This document shows, piece after piece, positions 7,663 to 14,975 of a stretch of 64,000 bases of DNA. The stretch is from Acinetobacter bereziniae LMG 1003 = CIP 70.12 (GTDB taxonomy: Bacteria; Pseudomonadota; Gammaproteobacteria; Pseudomonadales; Moraxellaceae). Where the stretch lies: contig NZ_KB849756.1 of NCBI RefSeq assembly GCF_000368925.1, positions 2,185,679-2,249,678 of the forward strand, read 5' to 3'. Position 1 is the first letter of the stretch, and each line of letters opens with the position of its first letter. A model generated the notes under the pieces. That model saw nothing but the letters and a program-made list of their open reading frames with translations, was not told where the DNA came from and ran no database searches. Both the position numbers and the translations under genes were made by a program.

Positions 7663-8625
7663 ATGAGCAATAAACCATTTAACCAGCCTTTAAGTGGCAA
7701 TGAAATGCCGCGTTGTGGCGGGATAGCCACAATGATGCGTTTGCCTATGCAAGTGAATGGTGAAGGGCTAGATGTGGCTTTCGTAGGTATTCCGTTTGAT
7801 ATAGGCACTTCTAATCGTCCTGGCTCCCGTCTGGGACCACGACAAATTCGTGATGAGTCACGAATGTTGCGTCCTTATAACGTTAATACCTTTGCTGCAC
7901 CTTTTGAAAGTTTACAAGTAGCAGATATTGGTGATGTGCCAATCAATACGTTTAACTTGCTGAAAAGCATAGATATCATTGAGTCATTTTATCAAGAAAA
8001 CATTTTAAAATACGACTGTAAGCCAATTACTTTGGGTGGTGATCATACCATTGTATTGCCTATCTTGCGTGCTATTAGCAAAAAGTATGGACCTGTGGCA
8101 GTCGTACATATCGATGCGCATGCTGATGTGAATGACGAAATGTTTGGTGAAAAAATTGCACATGGCACACCATTTAGGCGCGCCGTGGAAGAAGGCTTGT
8201 TAATCAACGACAAAGTATTTCAGATTGGATTACGTGGCACTGGCTATAGCGCTGATGAATTCAAGTGGTCTATTGATCAAGGCTTTACCGTTATTCCAGC
8301 TGATCAATGCTGGTATAAATCATTAGCACCAGTAATGGAAAAGATTCGTGCCAAAATTGGTGATAGTCCATTGTATTTAAGCTTCGATATAGATGGTATT
8401 GATCCTGCATATGCCCCAGGTACAGGAACTGTTGAAATTGCAGGACTAACCGTTCCACAATCATTGGAAATTATTCGTGGTTTGAAAGGTTGCCAGCTGG
8501 TTGGAGCTGATTTAGTGGAAGTCTCTCCTCCCTATGATCCATTTGGTTCAACGGCAGTATTGGCAGCTAATTTGGCATTTGAGATGCTCTGTGTATTTCC
8601 TGGTGTCAAATATGATGGATTGTAG
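7663..8625 (+). CDS. gbuA: Guanidinobutyrase (agmatinase/arginase family)
   Basis: A 320-residue ureohydrolase. The binuclear manganese ligands are all visible: GGDHTI (about 127-132), HIDAHADVND (about 150-159) and SFDIDGIDPAYAPGTGT (about 243-259). The N terminus FNQPLSGNEMPRCGGIATMMRLP and the stretch VADIGDVPINTFNLL are very like P. aeruginosa GbuA, which hydrolyses 4-guanidinobutyrate to 4-aminobutyrate and urea, rather than like SpeB agmatinase. Gap of 40 bp from the symporter gene with a GGAG ribosome binding site, so probably the same operon. The product GABA would feed succinic semialdehyde, which the gabD-type enzyme 3 kb downstream could oxidise. Agmatinase or guanidinopropionase activity is the main alternative. 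Confidence 0.85.
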   Translation: MSNKPFNQPLSGNEMPRCGGIATMMRLPMQVNGEGLDVAFVGIPFDIGTSNRPGSRLGPRQIRDESRMLRPYNVNTFAAPFESLQVADIGDVPINTFNLLKSIDIIESFYQENILKYDCKPITLGGDHTIVLPILRAISKKYGPVAVVHIDAHADVNDEMFGEKIAHGTPFRRAVEEGLLINDKVFQIGLRGTGYSADEFKWSIDQGFTVIPADQCWYKSLAPVMEKIRAKIGDSPLYLSFDIDGIDPAYAPGTGTVEIAGLTVPQSLEIIRGLKGCQLVGADLVEVSPPYDPFGSTAVLAANLAFEMLCVFPGVKYDGL

Positions 8626-8655
8626 GCTAAGCCGATTAACTTGAGTTCGGCATAT

Positions 8656-8900
8656 TTACAATAAAGTTGTACTGTGAATGTTCAATCTGATGCGAGTTTT
8701 TAACTGATCATTCACTGTTTCAATCAGGTCTCTTTTACTCAGCAATTGTTTTTTGTTCTATGTGAGTTGGAATCTTTTTTATATTTCTCCCTGCGATAGT
8801 TAATAGTTTTAGACCTCTTGCTGCCAAGACTTCTGTTTTAGATGAACTCAAATAATCTTAATCTCGCCGTCAATTTTACCGACCTAATTTTGGTCACACC
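8656..8900 (-). pseudogene. Decayed IS982-family transposase, C-terminal part
   Basis: On the minus strand three short frames, separated by frameshifts or stops, line up with the end of an IS982-type DDE transposase. They read first VKLTARLRLFEFI, then LAARGLKLLTIAGRNIKKIP followed by THIEQKTIAE, and last LLSKRDLIETVNDQLK with TRIRLNIHS before the TAA at 8656-8658. The block 'RGLKLLT...NIKK' and '(K/R)RDLIETVNDQLK...H' carries the last catalytic glutamate region of this family. The 5' part is missing or unreadable, and terminal repeats were not found, so this is a remnant, not a mobile element. The upstream limit is approximate. Confidence 0.65.
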
Positions 8901-8972
8901 AAATACTTGACAATAGTTCACTCAGTCAACGATGTCCTTTCTTTTATACAAAAGACCTAGAATTACTTTTAG

Positions 8973-9086
8973 CTCAAAGGCGAGAGCCAATTGCGCAGTT
9001 TGCTCGGAGAGCATGTATTGTTAGAGTTACAGCAAGAAACAAGGGGCGCATTACAGCAACTGTATGACAAGCGTCGACTTATTTAG
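8973..9086 (+). other. Short protein-like ORF remnant
   Basis: An open stretch of 37 codons without a start reads LKGESQLRSLLGEHVLLELQ and continues QETRGALQQLYDKRRLI before a TAG. It is strongly helical and charged, like the C terminus of a lost protein; upstream of it the frame is closed by a TAG, while another frame continues with LELLLAQRRE, suggesting a frameshifted fragment. Family not recognised. Confidence 0.3.
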
Positions 9087-9208
9087 TCAAACTAATTCAG
9101 CGTTATTTGAGTAAATTTTTTTCTTCTGAATTCGATGGAGACCCTGGTCTACATCTGGCGATGCAATTACCCAACAAATGCGATGACAGAAAAATCGATC
9201 ATCAATTT

Positions 9209-9241
9209 ATGATATTTTTCATAAATAATGAAAAATATCAT
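9209..9241. promoter_or_regulatory. Enhancer-like inverted repeat (probable activator site)
   Basis: Perfect 14-bp inverted repeat, ATGATATTTTTCAT and its exact complement, with a 5-bp spacer (9223-9227). Its centre is about 70 bp upstream of the -24 element and about 95 bp upstream of the expected transcription start, the normal distance for binding of a sigma-54 activator. The activator gene is two positions downstream. A second, AT-rich dyad (TATAAAA-TC-TTTTATA, 9241-9256) directly follows. Confidence 0.65.
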
Positions 9242-9294
9242 ATAAAATCTTTTATAAAAAATTCAAGTCATTGATTTATATAATTAAAAATAAT

Positions 9295-9310
9295 TGGCAC
9301 AGCAATTGCT
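9295..9310 (+). promoter_or_regulatory. Sigma-54 (RpoN) -24/-12 promoter
   Basis: TGGCAC-AGCAA-TTGCT matches the -24/-12 consensus TGGCAC-N5-TTGCT exactly, with the invariant GG at 9296-9297 and GC at 9308-9309. Transcription should start near 9321, giving a leader of about 26 nt before the alcohol dehydrogenase ATG. Confidence 0.88.
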
Positions 9311-9346
9311 TAAAACACAAAAATTGTACTTCTTAATGGAATAAAG

Positions 9347-10501
9347 ATGCCGATTCATACATTCAAGTCTGCGCATAAATTAGTGACTGGCTTTAATGCA
9401 TCCAAACAGTTAGCCAAATACTGCCATGATTTAAATATGTCTAAAGTTTTAATATTGACTGATCATGGCATCTTAAATTCAGGTTCATTAACACCCATTA
9501 CCAATCTTTTACAACAACAGCATATTGAATTTTCGATTTATGCGGACATTACGCCTGAGCCTGAAATTGAAGTGGTTTTGCAATCCAAAAAATTCTTTGA
9601 GCAAGATCAATATAATGGCGTGATCGCAATTGGCGGTGGAAGTGTTATTGATACCGCAAAATGTATTGCAATTTATGGCAACAATCATGAGCCTTTGGAA
9701 AGCTTTTTTGGCGAAAACAAAGTCAGTCAAAAAGGTCTTCCTCTGATTGTATTGCCGACTACCGCAGGGACAGGTTCAGAAGTCACGAATATTGCCATTC
9801 TTTCTGACTCTAAAAACCAAATTAAAAAAGGCATCGTGAGTGACTTTTTACTCCCAGATGTTGCAATTGTCGCACCTGAAATGACGTTAAGCTGTCCAGC
9901 ACATATTACGGCTGCCAGTGGTGTGGATGCTTTGGTTCATGCAATTGAATCATTTATTTCTGTCAATGCTTCACCCTTAACAGATGCTTTAGCGATTCAG
10001 TCAATGAAATTAATTATCAATGCCTTACCCAAAGCCTATGCCAATCCAGATGACTTACAAGCCCATGAAGATATGGCAAATGCCAGCTTAATGGCAGGTT
10101 TGTCCTTTGGTAATGCTGGCGTTGGTGCAGTGCATGCACTCGCATATCCTTTAGGTGGGCGTTTCCATATGGCACATGGTGTCAGTAATGCCTTATTGTT
10201 GCCTTTCGTCATGGAATACAACCGCATCGCCTGTTTGGACAAATTTAAAGTGATTGCTGAATGCTTTAATGAACCGACAACAGGGCTGAATGATCTTCAA
10301 ATTGCCGATCGTGTGATTAGCCGTTTACATAATATTTGTGAGATGGTCAATATTCCAAAAGGTCTTCGAAATTTCAATATTCCTGAGTCAGTGATTCCAG
10401 AACTGGCTGCGGAAGCGATTAAAGTCGAAAGATTACTCCGCAATAATCCTCGACGTTTAACACAGCAAGAAATCGAAAACATTTATTATGAAGCTTATTA
10501 A
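9347..10501 (+). CDS. Iron-containing alcohol dehydrogenase (candidate 4-hydroxybutyrate dehydrogenase)
   Basis: A 384-residue group III (iron-dependent) alcohol dehydrogenase. The NAD-binding motif GVIAIGGGSVIDTAK lies at about residues 87-101 and PTTAGTGSEVTN at about 138-149. The metal ligands are in GVDALVHAIESF (Asp and His) and in GAVHALAYPLGGRFHMAHG (two His). It heads a cluster with a succinate-semialdehyde dehydrogenase and a carboxylate-type transporter, so oxidation of 4-hydroxybutyrate to succinic semialdehyde is a sensible guess; 3-hydroxypropionate or another omega-hydroxy acid or short diol is also possible. Expression is probably controlled by the sigma-54 promoter upstream. 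The next gene starts 2 bp after its stop. Confidence 0.85.
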   Translation: MPIHTFKSAHKLVTGFNASKQLAKYCHDLNMSKVLILTDHGILNSGSLTPITNLLQQQHIEFSIYADITPEPEIEVVLQSKKFFEQDQYNGVIAIGGGSVIDTAKCIAIYGNNHEPLESFFGENKVSQKGLPLIVLPTTAGTGSEVTNIAILSDSKNQIKKGIVSDFLLPDVAIVAPEMTLSCPAHITAASGVDALVHAIESFISVNASPLTDALAIQSMKLIINALPKAYANPDDLQAHEDMANASLMAGLSFGNAGVGAVHALAYPLGGRFHMAHGVSNALLLPFVMEYNRIACLDKFKVIAECFNEPTTGLNDLQIADRVISRLHNICEMVNIPKGLRNFNIPESVIPELAAEAIKVERLLRNNPRRLTQQEIENIYYEAY

Positions 10502-10503
10502 TA

Positions 10504-11940
10504 ATGAATGAGTTTCTTGCCATGACTTGGGTCAATCTTCTTGCAAACAATTCTAAAGATGCGGATATTTCTTATCAAATATTAACATCGATCATGAATG
10601 CCTTAGATGACGGTGTATATATCACCGATCATCTGGGCACAACTTTATTTGTTAATGATGCCTATTTAAAGCTGACACATTTAAATCGAGAAGATTTAAT
10701 CGATCATCCGATCCAAGACTTGGTCAATCAAGGGGTTTTTTCACGTTCAGTCTCTATGGACGTGATTCAAACTCATCAAAAAACCACCATTTTACAGTCC
10801 TTACAAAACCAGACTGAACTACTGGTCACAGGACATCCTGTATTTGATCAGGAAAATCAACTCATTGCAGTCATCACGTCAGTTCGTGATATTACAGTTC
10901 TACTTCAAGCGCAAAAAGATCAAAAAGAACTCGAAGATATTCGCAATACACAAAAGAAATATTCAACACGCAAGCTGAATGACAACTATCTGACCAACTT
11001 AAGCGACAGTACCAATAAGACCTTCAATCGAGCGAAACGTATCGCACATTCAGATATTAAAATTCTCATTCAGGGCAACACAGGTACAGGGAAAACTGTA
11101 CTGGCACGTTTTATTCATAAAAACAGCCCACGAAAAGATCAGCCCTTCTTAGAAATTAACTGTGCCACCATGCCAGATGGTTTACTGGAATCTGAATTAT
11201 TTGGCTATGTGCCTGGTGCTTTTACAGGTGCCTTGCAAAAAGGTAAAAAAGGTTTATTTGAAGTCGTCAACGGCGGTACTTTATTTTTGGATGAAGTTGG
11301 CGACTTACCTTTGGCACTGCAAGCAAAATTACTCAAAGTTATTGAAGATAATCGTTTTATTCCAGTCGGTGGTTTTGAATATGTCTACACTGATGTTCGT
11401 ATTATCTCTGCAACGCATCACGATTTATTAAAACTGGTTGAGCAAGGTAAATTTAGACGAGATCTTTATTACCGCCTTTGCGTCACCTCATTAAAATTAG
11501 AAGATTTAAAAAATCGTATCTCTGAAATTGAACCATTGTTAGAACTGTATTTGGCAAATTTCAATAAGAAATATCACACCAACAAACGCTACTCGGCAGA
11601 AGTGATCGACTTGGTAAAAGCCTATTCATGGCCAGGAAACATTCGAGAGCTGACTAATTTTGTTGAGCAAACTGTTGTACTGAGCGAGTCGTCCACCATT
11701 TTGCCTGAAGACATTCCTGAAGATATACAGTGCGCTTTACATGGTGAATCCCAGTTCAATACGCCCCTTTCGAACTCAGCAGAAACCCTTAAAAAACAAG
11801 TGGATGATTTTGAGTTCAAGATCATTTCCCAAGCCCTTGCTGTGTTTAAAACCACACAAAAGGCAGCCCAAGCTTTAGGTATTGACCAATCAACATTGGT
11901 TAAAAAACGACAGCGTTATCAGCAACTTTATCAAGAGTAA
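10504..11940 (+). CDS. Sigma-54-dependent transcriptional activator with PAS sensor domain
   Basis: A 478-residue bacterial enhancer-binding protein. Domain order: N-terminal PAS domain (about residues 20-135; MNALDDGVYITDHLGTTLFV begins it), a linker, the AAA+ domain with Walker A GNTGTGKT (about 191-198), the sigma-54 contact loop GAFTGA (about 238-243) and Walker B GGTLFLDEVGD (about 256-266), then a C-terminal Fis-type helix-turn-helix (TTQKAAQALGIDQSTLVKKR). There is no receiver domain, so the signal is probably a small ligand or redox state sensed by PAS. It starts 2 bp after the dehydrogenase stop, implying translational coupling; an ATG at 10522 is a possible alternative start. It likely activates its own operon through the 9209-9241 repeat. 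Confidence 0.92.
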   Translation: MNEFLAMTWVNLLANNSKDADISYQILTSIMNALDDGVYITDHLGTTLFVNDAYLKLTHLNREDLIDHPIQDLVNQGVFSRSVSMDVIQTHQKTTILQSLQNQTELLVTGHPVFDQENQLIAVITSVRDITVLLQAQKDQKELEDIRNTQKKYSTRKLNDNYLTNLSDSTNKTFNRAKRIAHSDIKILIQGNTGTGKTVLARFIHKNSPRKDQPFLEINCATMPDGLLESELFGYVPGAFTGALQKGKKGLFEVVNGGTLFLDEVGDLPLALQAKLLKVIEDNRFIPVGGFEYVYTDVRIISATHHDLLKLVEQGKFRRDLYYRLCVTSLKLEDLKNRISEIEPLLELYLANFNKKYHTNKRYSAEVIDLVKAYSWPGNIRELTNFVEQTVVLSESSTILPEDIPEDIQCALHGESQFNTPLSNSAETLKKQVDDFEFKIISQALAVFKTTQKAAQALGIDQSTLVKKRQRYQQLYQE

Positions 11941-11946
11941 ACCAAT

Positions 11947-13404
11947 ATGGATATTGCTTCTTTATCAATCTTTAAACAACAGGCCTATGTCAATGGTGAT
12001 TGGATCAACTCAACTGATCAACGTCATATCGATGTACAAAATCCAGCGACAGGTCAAGTGATTGCACAAATTCCTGCGCTTACTGTGGCACAGGTTGAGC
12101 AAACCATTATTTTTGCTCAAGAAGCATATCTGGATTGGAAAAAGCAGTCCGTCAAATACCGTTCTGACCTCTTAAAAAAATGGTTTGCACTCATCATTGA
12201 ACACAAACAAGAACTTGCCAGCATCATGACGCTTGAGCAAGGTAAGCCGCTCAAAGAAGCTGAAGGCGAGATTGTTTATGCTGCGAGTTTTATTGAATGG
12301 TTTGCTGAAGAAGGTCGTCGTATGTATGGCGAAACGATTCCTGCACCGAGTCAAGACAAGCGTTTACTCACTTTCCGTGAACCTGTGGGGGTATGTGTCG
12401 CCATTACACCATGGAACTTCCCTGCTGCCATGATCACACGTAAAGTAGCACCAGCATTGGCTGCGGGTTGCAGTATCATTGTCAAACCTGCTCAAGAAAC
12501 ACCTTTAACTGCACTTGCGCTCGCTTATCTTGCTGAGCAAGCTGGTATTCCCAAAGGTGTTTTAAATGTTGTGACAGGTCATTCAAAAGAAATTGTTGCC
12601 CCGTTGACACAGAGTCCAATCGTACAAAAATTAAGTTTTACAGGTTCAACGCCTGTTGGCGCTTTATTGATGGAACAATGTGCACCAACCATTAAAAAAC
12701 TCTCACTGGAATTAGGTGGAAATGCACCTCTCATCGTCTTTGCAGATGCAGATTTAGACAATGCCGTACAGGGAACCATTGACAGTAAATTTCGAAATGC
12801 AGGGCAAACGTGTGTTTGTAGTAATCGCATCTTTGTACATAGCAGTATTTACGATCAATTTATTCTCAAACTCAAAGATAAAGTCTCTCAGTTAAAACTT
12901 GGTAATGGGTTAGATTCTGATACAGATCTAGGACCACTCATCAATCAAAAAGCGGTAGAAAAAATTCAGCAACATATTGAAGATGCAATCAGCTTAGGTG
13001 GTGAATTGGTTTATGGCGGTCAAGTTTCCACACTAGGGGCGCAATACTTTGAGCCAACCATTATCGCCAATGCGCAAGACAACATGCTGTGTTTTAGGGA
13101 AGAGACTTTTGCCCCTCTCGCTCCAATTTTTAAATTTGAAAATGAACAAGACGTAATTCAGCGTGCCAATAACACTGAATTTGGTCTGGCTGCCTATATT
13201 TTTACTGAAAATCTTCAACGCACATTTAGCGTTGCCGAAGTGCTGCAATATGGCATGGTTGGAATTAATACTGGTTTAATTTCTACCACGGAAGCCCCTT
13301 TTGGAGGAGTTAAAGCTTCGGGACTTGGACGCGAAGGCTCAAAACATGGTTTGGATGAATATACCGAATTGAAATATTTATGCTTGGGTAATTTTAAAGC
13401 TTAA
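11947..13404 (+). CDS. gabD: NAD(P)-dependent succinate-semialdehyde dehydrogenase
   Basis: A 485-residue aldehyde dehydrogenase of the GabD type that oxidises succinic semialdehyde to succinate. The catalytic Glu255 is in LELGGNAP and the catalytic Cys289 in GQTCVCSNRIF; the second cysteine two residues later (Cys291) is typical of succinate-semialdehyde dehydrogenases and forms a redox switch in GabD proteins. Also seen: ITPWNFPAAMITRK (substrate/cofactor pocket), SFTGSTPVG (NAD binding) and the C-terminal PFGGVKASGLGREGSKHGLDEYTE. Length equals that of E. coli GabD. It lies 6 bp after the activator gene. No aminotransferase (gabT) is adjacent, which favours a hydroxy acid rather than GABA as the direct substrate of this operon. 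Confidence 0.92.
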   Translation: MDIASLSIFKQQAYVNGDWINSTDQRHIDVQNPATGQVIAQIPALTVAQVEQTIIFAQEAYLDWKKQSVKYRSDLLKKWFALIIEHKQELASIMTLEQGKPLKEAEGEIVYAASFIEWFAEEGRRMYGETIPAPSQDKRLLTFREPVGVCVAITPWNFPAAMITRKVAPALAAGCSIIVKPAQETPLTALALAYLAEQAGIPKGVLNVVTGHSKEIVAPLTQSPIVQKLSFTGSTPVGALLMEQCAPTIKKLSLELGGNAPLIVFADADLDNAVQGTIDSKFRNAGQTCVCSNRIFVHSSIYDQFILKLKDKVSQLKLGNGLDSDTDLGPLINQKAVEKIQQHIEDAISLGGELVYGGQVSTLGAQYFEPTIIANAQDNMLCFREETFAPLAPIFKFENEQDVIQRANNTEFGLAAYIFTENLQRTFSVAEVLQYGMVGINTGLISTTEAPFGGVKASGLGREGSKHGLDEYTELKYLCLGNFKA

Positions 13405-13430
13405 CTTTAATTAAATAAGGACATGATGGA

Positions 13431-14768
13431 ATGGAACAAGTATCAGGAAATACTTCTACACCGCTTGCAAGTGACAGCGCTCCACCGAATATTAAAAAGG
13501 TGGTCGGCGCCTCCATGGCAGGGACTGTCGCTGAATGGTATGAATTTTATATTTATGGTATTGCCAGTACTTTAGTGTTTGGTCATTTATTTTTCCCAAA
13601 TGCAGGAACCACGCTAGACGGGATTATTGCTGCCTTTGCAACCTATGCGATTGGTTTTATTGCACGCCCTTTAGGTGGTCTAGTATTTGGTCATTTTGGT
13701 GATAAATATGGACGTAAAAAGCTGTTACAACTGAGTCTATTTTTAGTGGGTGCTTCCACATTTTTGATGGGATGCTTACCCGGTTATAACAGCATTGGCT
13801 ATATGGCACCTGTGTTATTGATTGTCCTGCGTTTTATCCAAGGTTTTGCAGTCGGTGGAGAATGGGGCGGTGCAATCTTATTGGTGGGTGAACATAGTCC
13901 AAATCATCAACGTGGATTTTGGGCAAGCTTCCCACAGTCTGCCGTAAGCGCTGGAAATATTTTAGCAAGCTTGGTGATTTTGGCACTGTCGATGATTCTC
14001 TCCAATGAGGATTTCTTGAGCTGGGGATGGCGTGTCGCGTTTTGGCTTTCAACCATTATTATTTTTATTGGTTATTGGATTCGTCGTAGTGTGGAAGATG
14101 CCCCTATTTTCCAAGAAGCACTGAAACAAGCTGAGGAAAAACAAGATAATTCTTCTAATTTTAAAGAATTGGTCACCACTTATCCAAAACGTTTAGCGTC
14201 TGGATTATTACTCCGTTTAGGTGAAAATACCTCTTACTATATGATCGTGGTATTCACCATCACTTTCCTCACCCTGAAAGTCGGTATTGAATATAAAACA
14301 GTGCTGATGATTCTGCTGGCAGCCAATGTTTTCCACTTCTTCACCATGCTTTTCAGTGGCTATTTATCTGACAAAATTGGACGTAAGCCAACCATGATGG
14401 CTGGAAATATCGGGTTAATCATCTGGGTATTCTTCTATTTCTCAGCAATTAGCACAGGCAATTACGGCACGATTTTTGTGATGATGTGTATTGGTCTATT
14501 GTTCCAAGCGATGGCATACGCCCCTGAATCTGCAACATTGGCGGAATTATTCCCAACCAAAATGCGCTATTTAGGTGTATCTTTTTCTTATCAATTTGCA
14601 TCAATCTTAGCAGGTTCAATGGCACCGATCATTTGTGCATATTTATTTAAGACTTATGATGCAACATTGCCTATCGAAATTTATATCGCGATCGTTTCAT
14701 TCATTTCAGTACTTGCTGTAGCAAGCCTAAAAGAATCGAAAGGCATTGATTTAAAAGATGTGAAATAG
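13431..14768 (+). CDS. MFS transporter, metabolite:H+ symporter (MHS) type
   Basis: A 445-residue major facilitator transporter with 12 hydrophobic segments and the signatures of the MHS subfamily (ProP, KgtP, ShiA, CitA): AGTVAEWYEFYIYGIAS in helix 1, the cytoplasmic loop GHFGDKYGRKK between helices 2 and 3, RFIQGFAVGGEWGGA in helix 4 and the second-half loop GYLSDKIGRKP. Subfamily members import carboxylates or betaines with protons. As last gene of the sigma-54 operon (26-bp gap) it probably brings in the hydroxy acid that the two dehydrogenases degrade. Two hairpins follow the gene. Confidence 0.87.
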   Translation: MEQVSGNTSTPLASDSAPPNIKKVVGASMAGTVAEWYEFYIYGIASTLVFGHLFFPNAGTTLDGIIAAFATYAIGFIARPLGGLVFGHFGDKYGRKKLLQLSLFLVGASTFLMGCLPGYNSIGYMAPVLLIVLRFIQGFAVGGEWGGAILLVGEHSPNHQRGFWASFPQSAVSAGNILASLVILALSMILSNEDFLSWGWRVAFWLSTIIIFIGYWIRRSVEDAPIFQEALKQAEEKQDNSSNFKELVTTYPKRLASGLLLRLGENTSYYMIVVFTITFLTLKVGIEYKTVLMILLAANVFHFFTMLFSGYLSDKIGRKPTMMAGNIGLIIWVFFYFSAISTGNYGTIFVMMCIGLLFQAMAYAPESATLAELFPTKMRYLGVSFSYQFASILAGSMAPIICAYLFKTYDATLPIEIYIAIVSFISVLAVASLKESKGIDLKDVK

Positions 14769-14784
14769 TTTAAAGCATGGCTCA

Positions 14785-14823
14785 AACACATTAAATTTTC
14801 CAACAAGGAAAGTTTAATGTGTT
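14785..14823 (+). terminator. Hairpin after the MHS transporter gene
   Basis: Long imperfect stem: AACACATTAAA with TTTAATGTGTT, and an inner TTCC/GGAA around an AACAA loop. No T-run follows on the plus strand, so it may be an RNA-stabilising or weak terminator hairpin. Confidence 0.5.
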
Positions 14824-14901
14824 AAAGGAATACACCTAATTTTATTTGTTTCAACTTTCTGAAATCGACGCTATTCAGCACCAATGTCTAATATAGACAC
14901 C

Positions 14902-14935
14902 AATAAAAAACCAATCCGTAGATTGGTTTTTTATT
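14902..14935. terminator. Bidirectional intrinsic terminator
   Basis: CCAATC-CGTA-GATTGG flanked by A-rich and T-rich arms (AATAAAAAA and TTTTTTATT). It can terminate both the sigma-54 operon and the type I secretion operon that converge here. Confidence 0.85.
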
Positions 14936-14975
14936 TCCATTGATGTATTTCAATCCATGCTTGATGATCTAAAAA

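Larger units (their letters stand above)
8626..9208. other. Intergenic region of about 580 bp after gbuA
   Basis: Contains the transposase remnant and the helical ORF remnant described separately. A weak GCCGA/TTCGGC hairpin lies just after the gbuA stop (about 8631-8651) and might terminate transcription. Nothing else with coding character was seen; the last 140 bp are AT-rich and lead into the enhancer-like repeat of the next operon. Confidence 0.5.

Noticed and set aside
9241..9256. TATAAAA-TC-TTTTATA dyad as a terminator or main operator
   Set aside because: It contains almost only A and T, and such dyads are expected by chance in this AT-rich region; the longer adjacent repeat is the better candidate.
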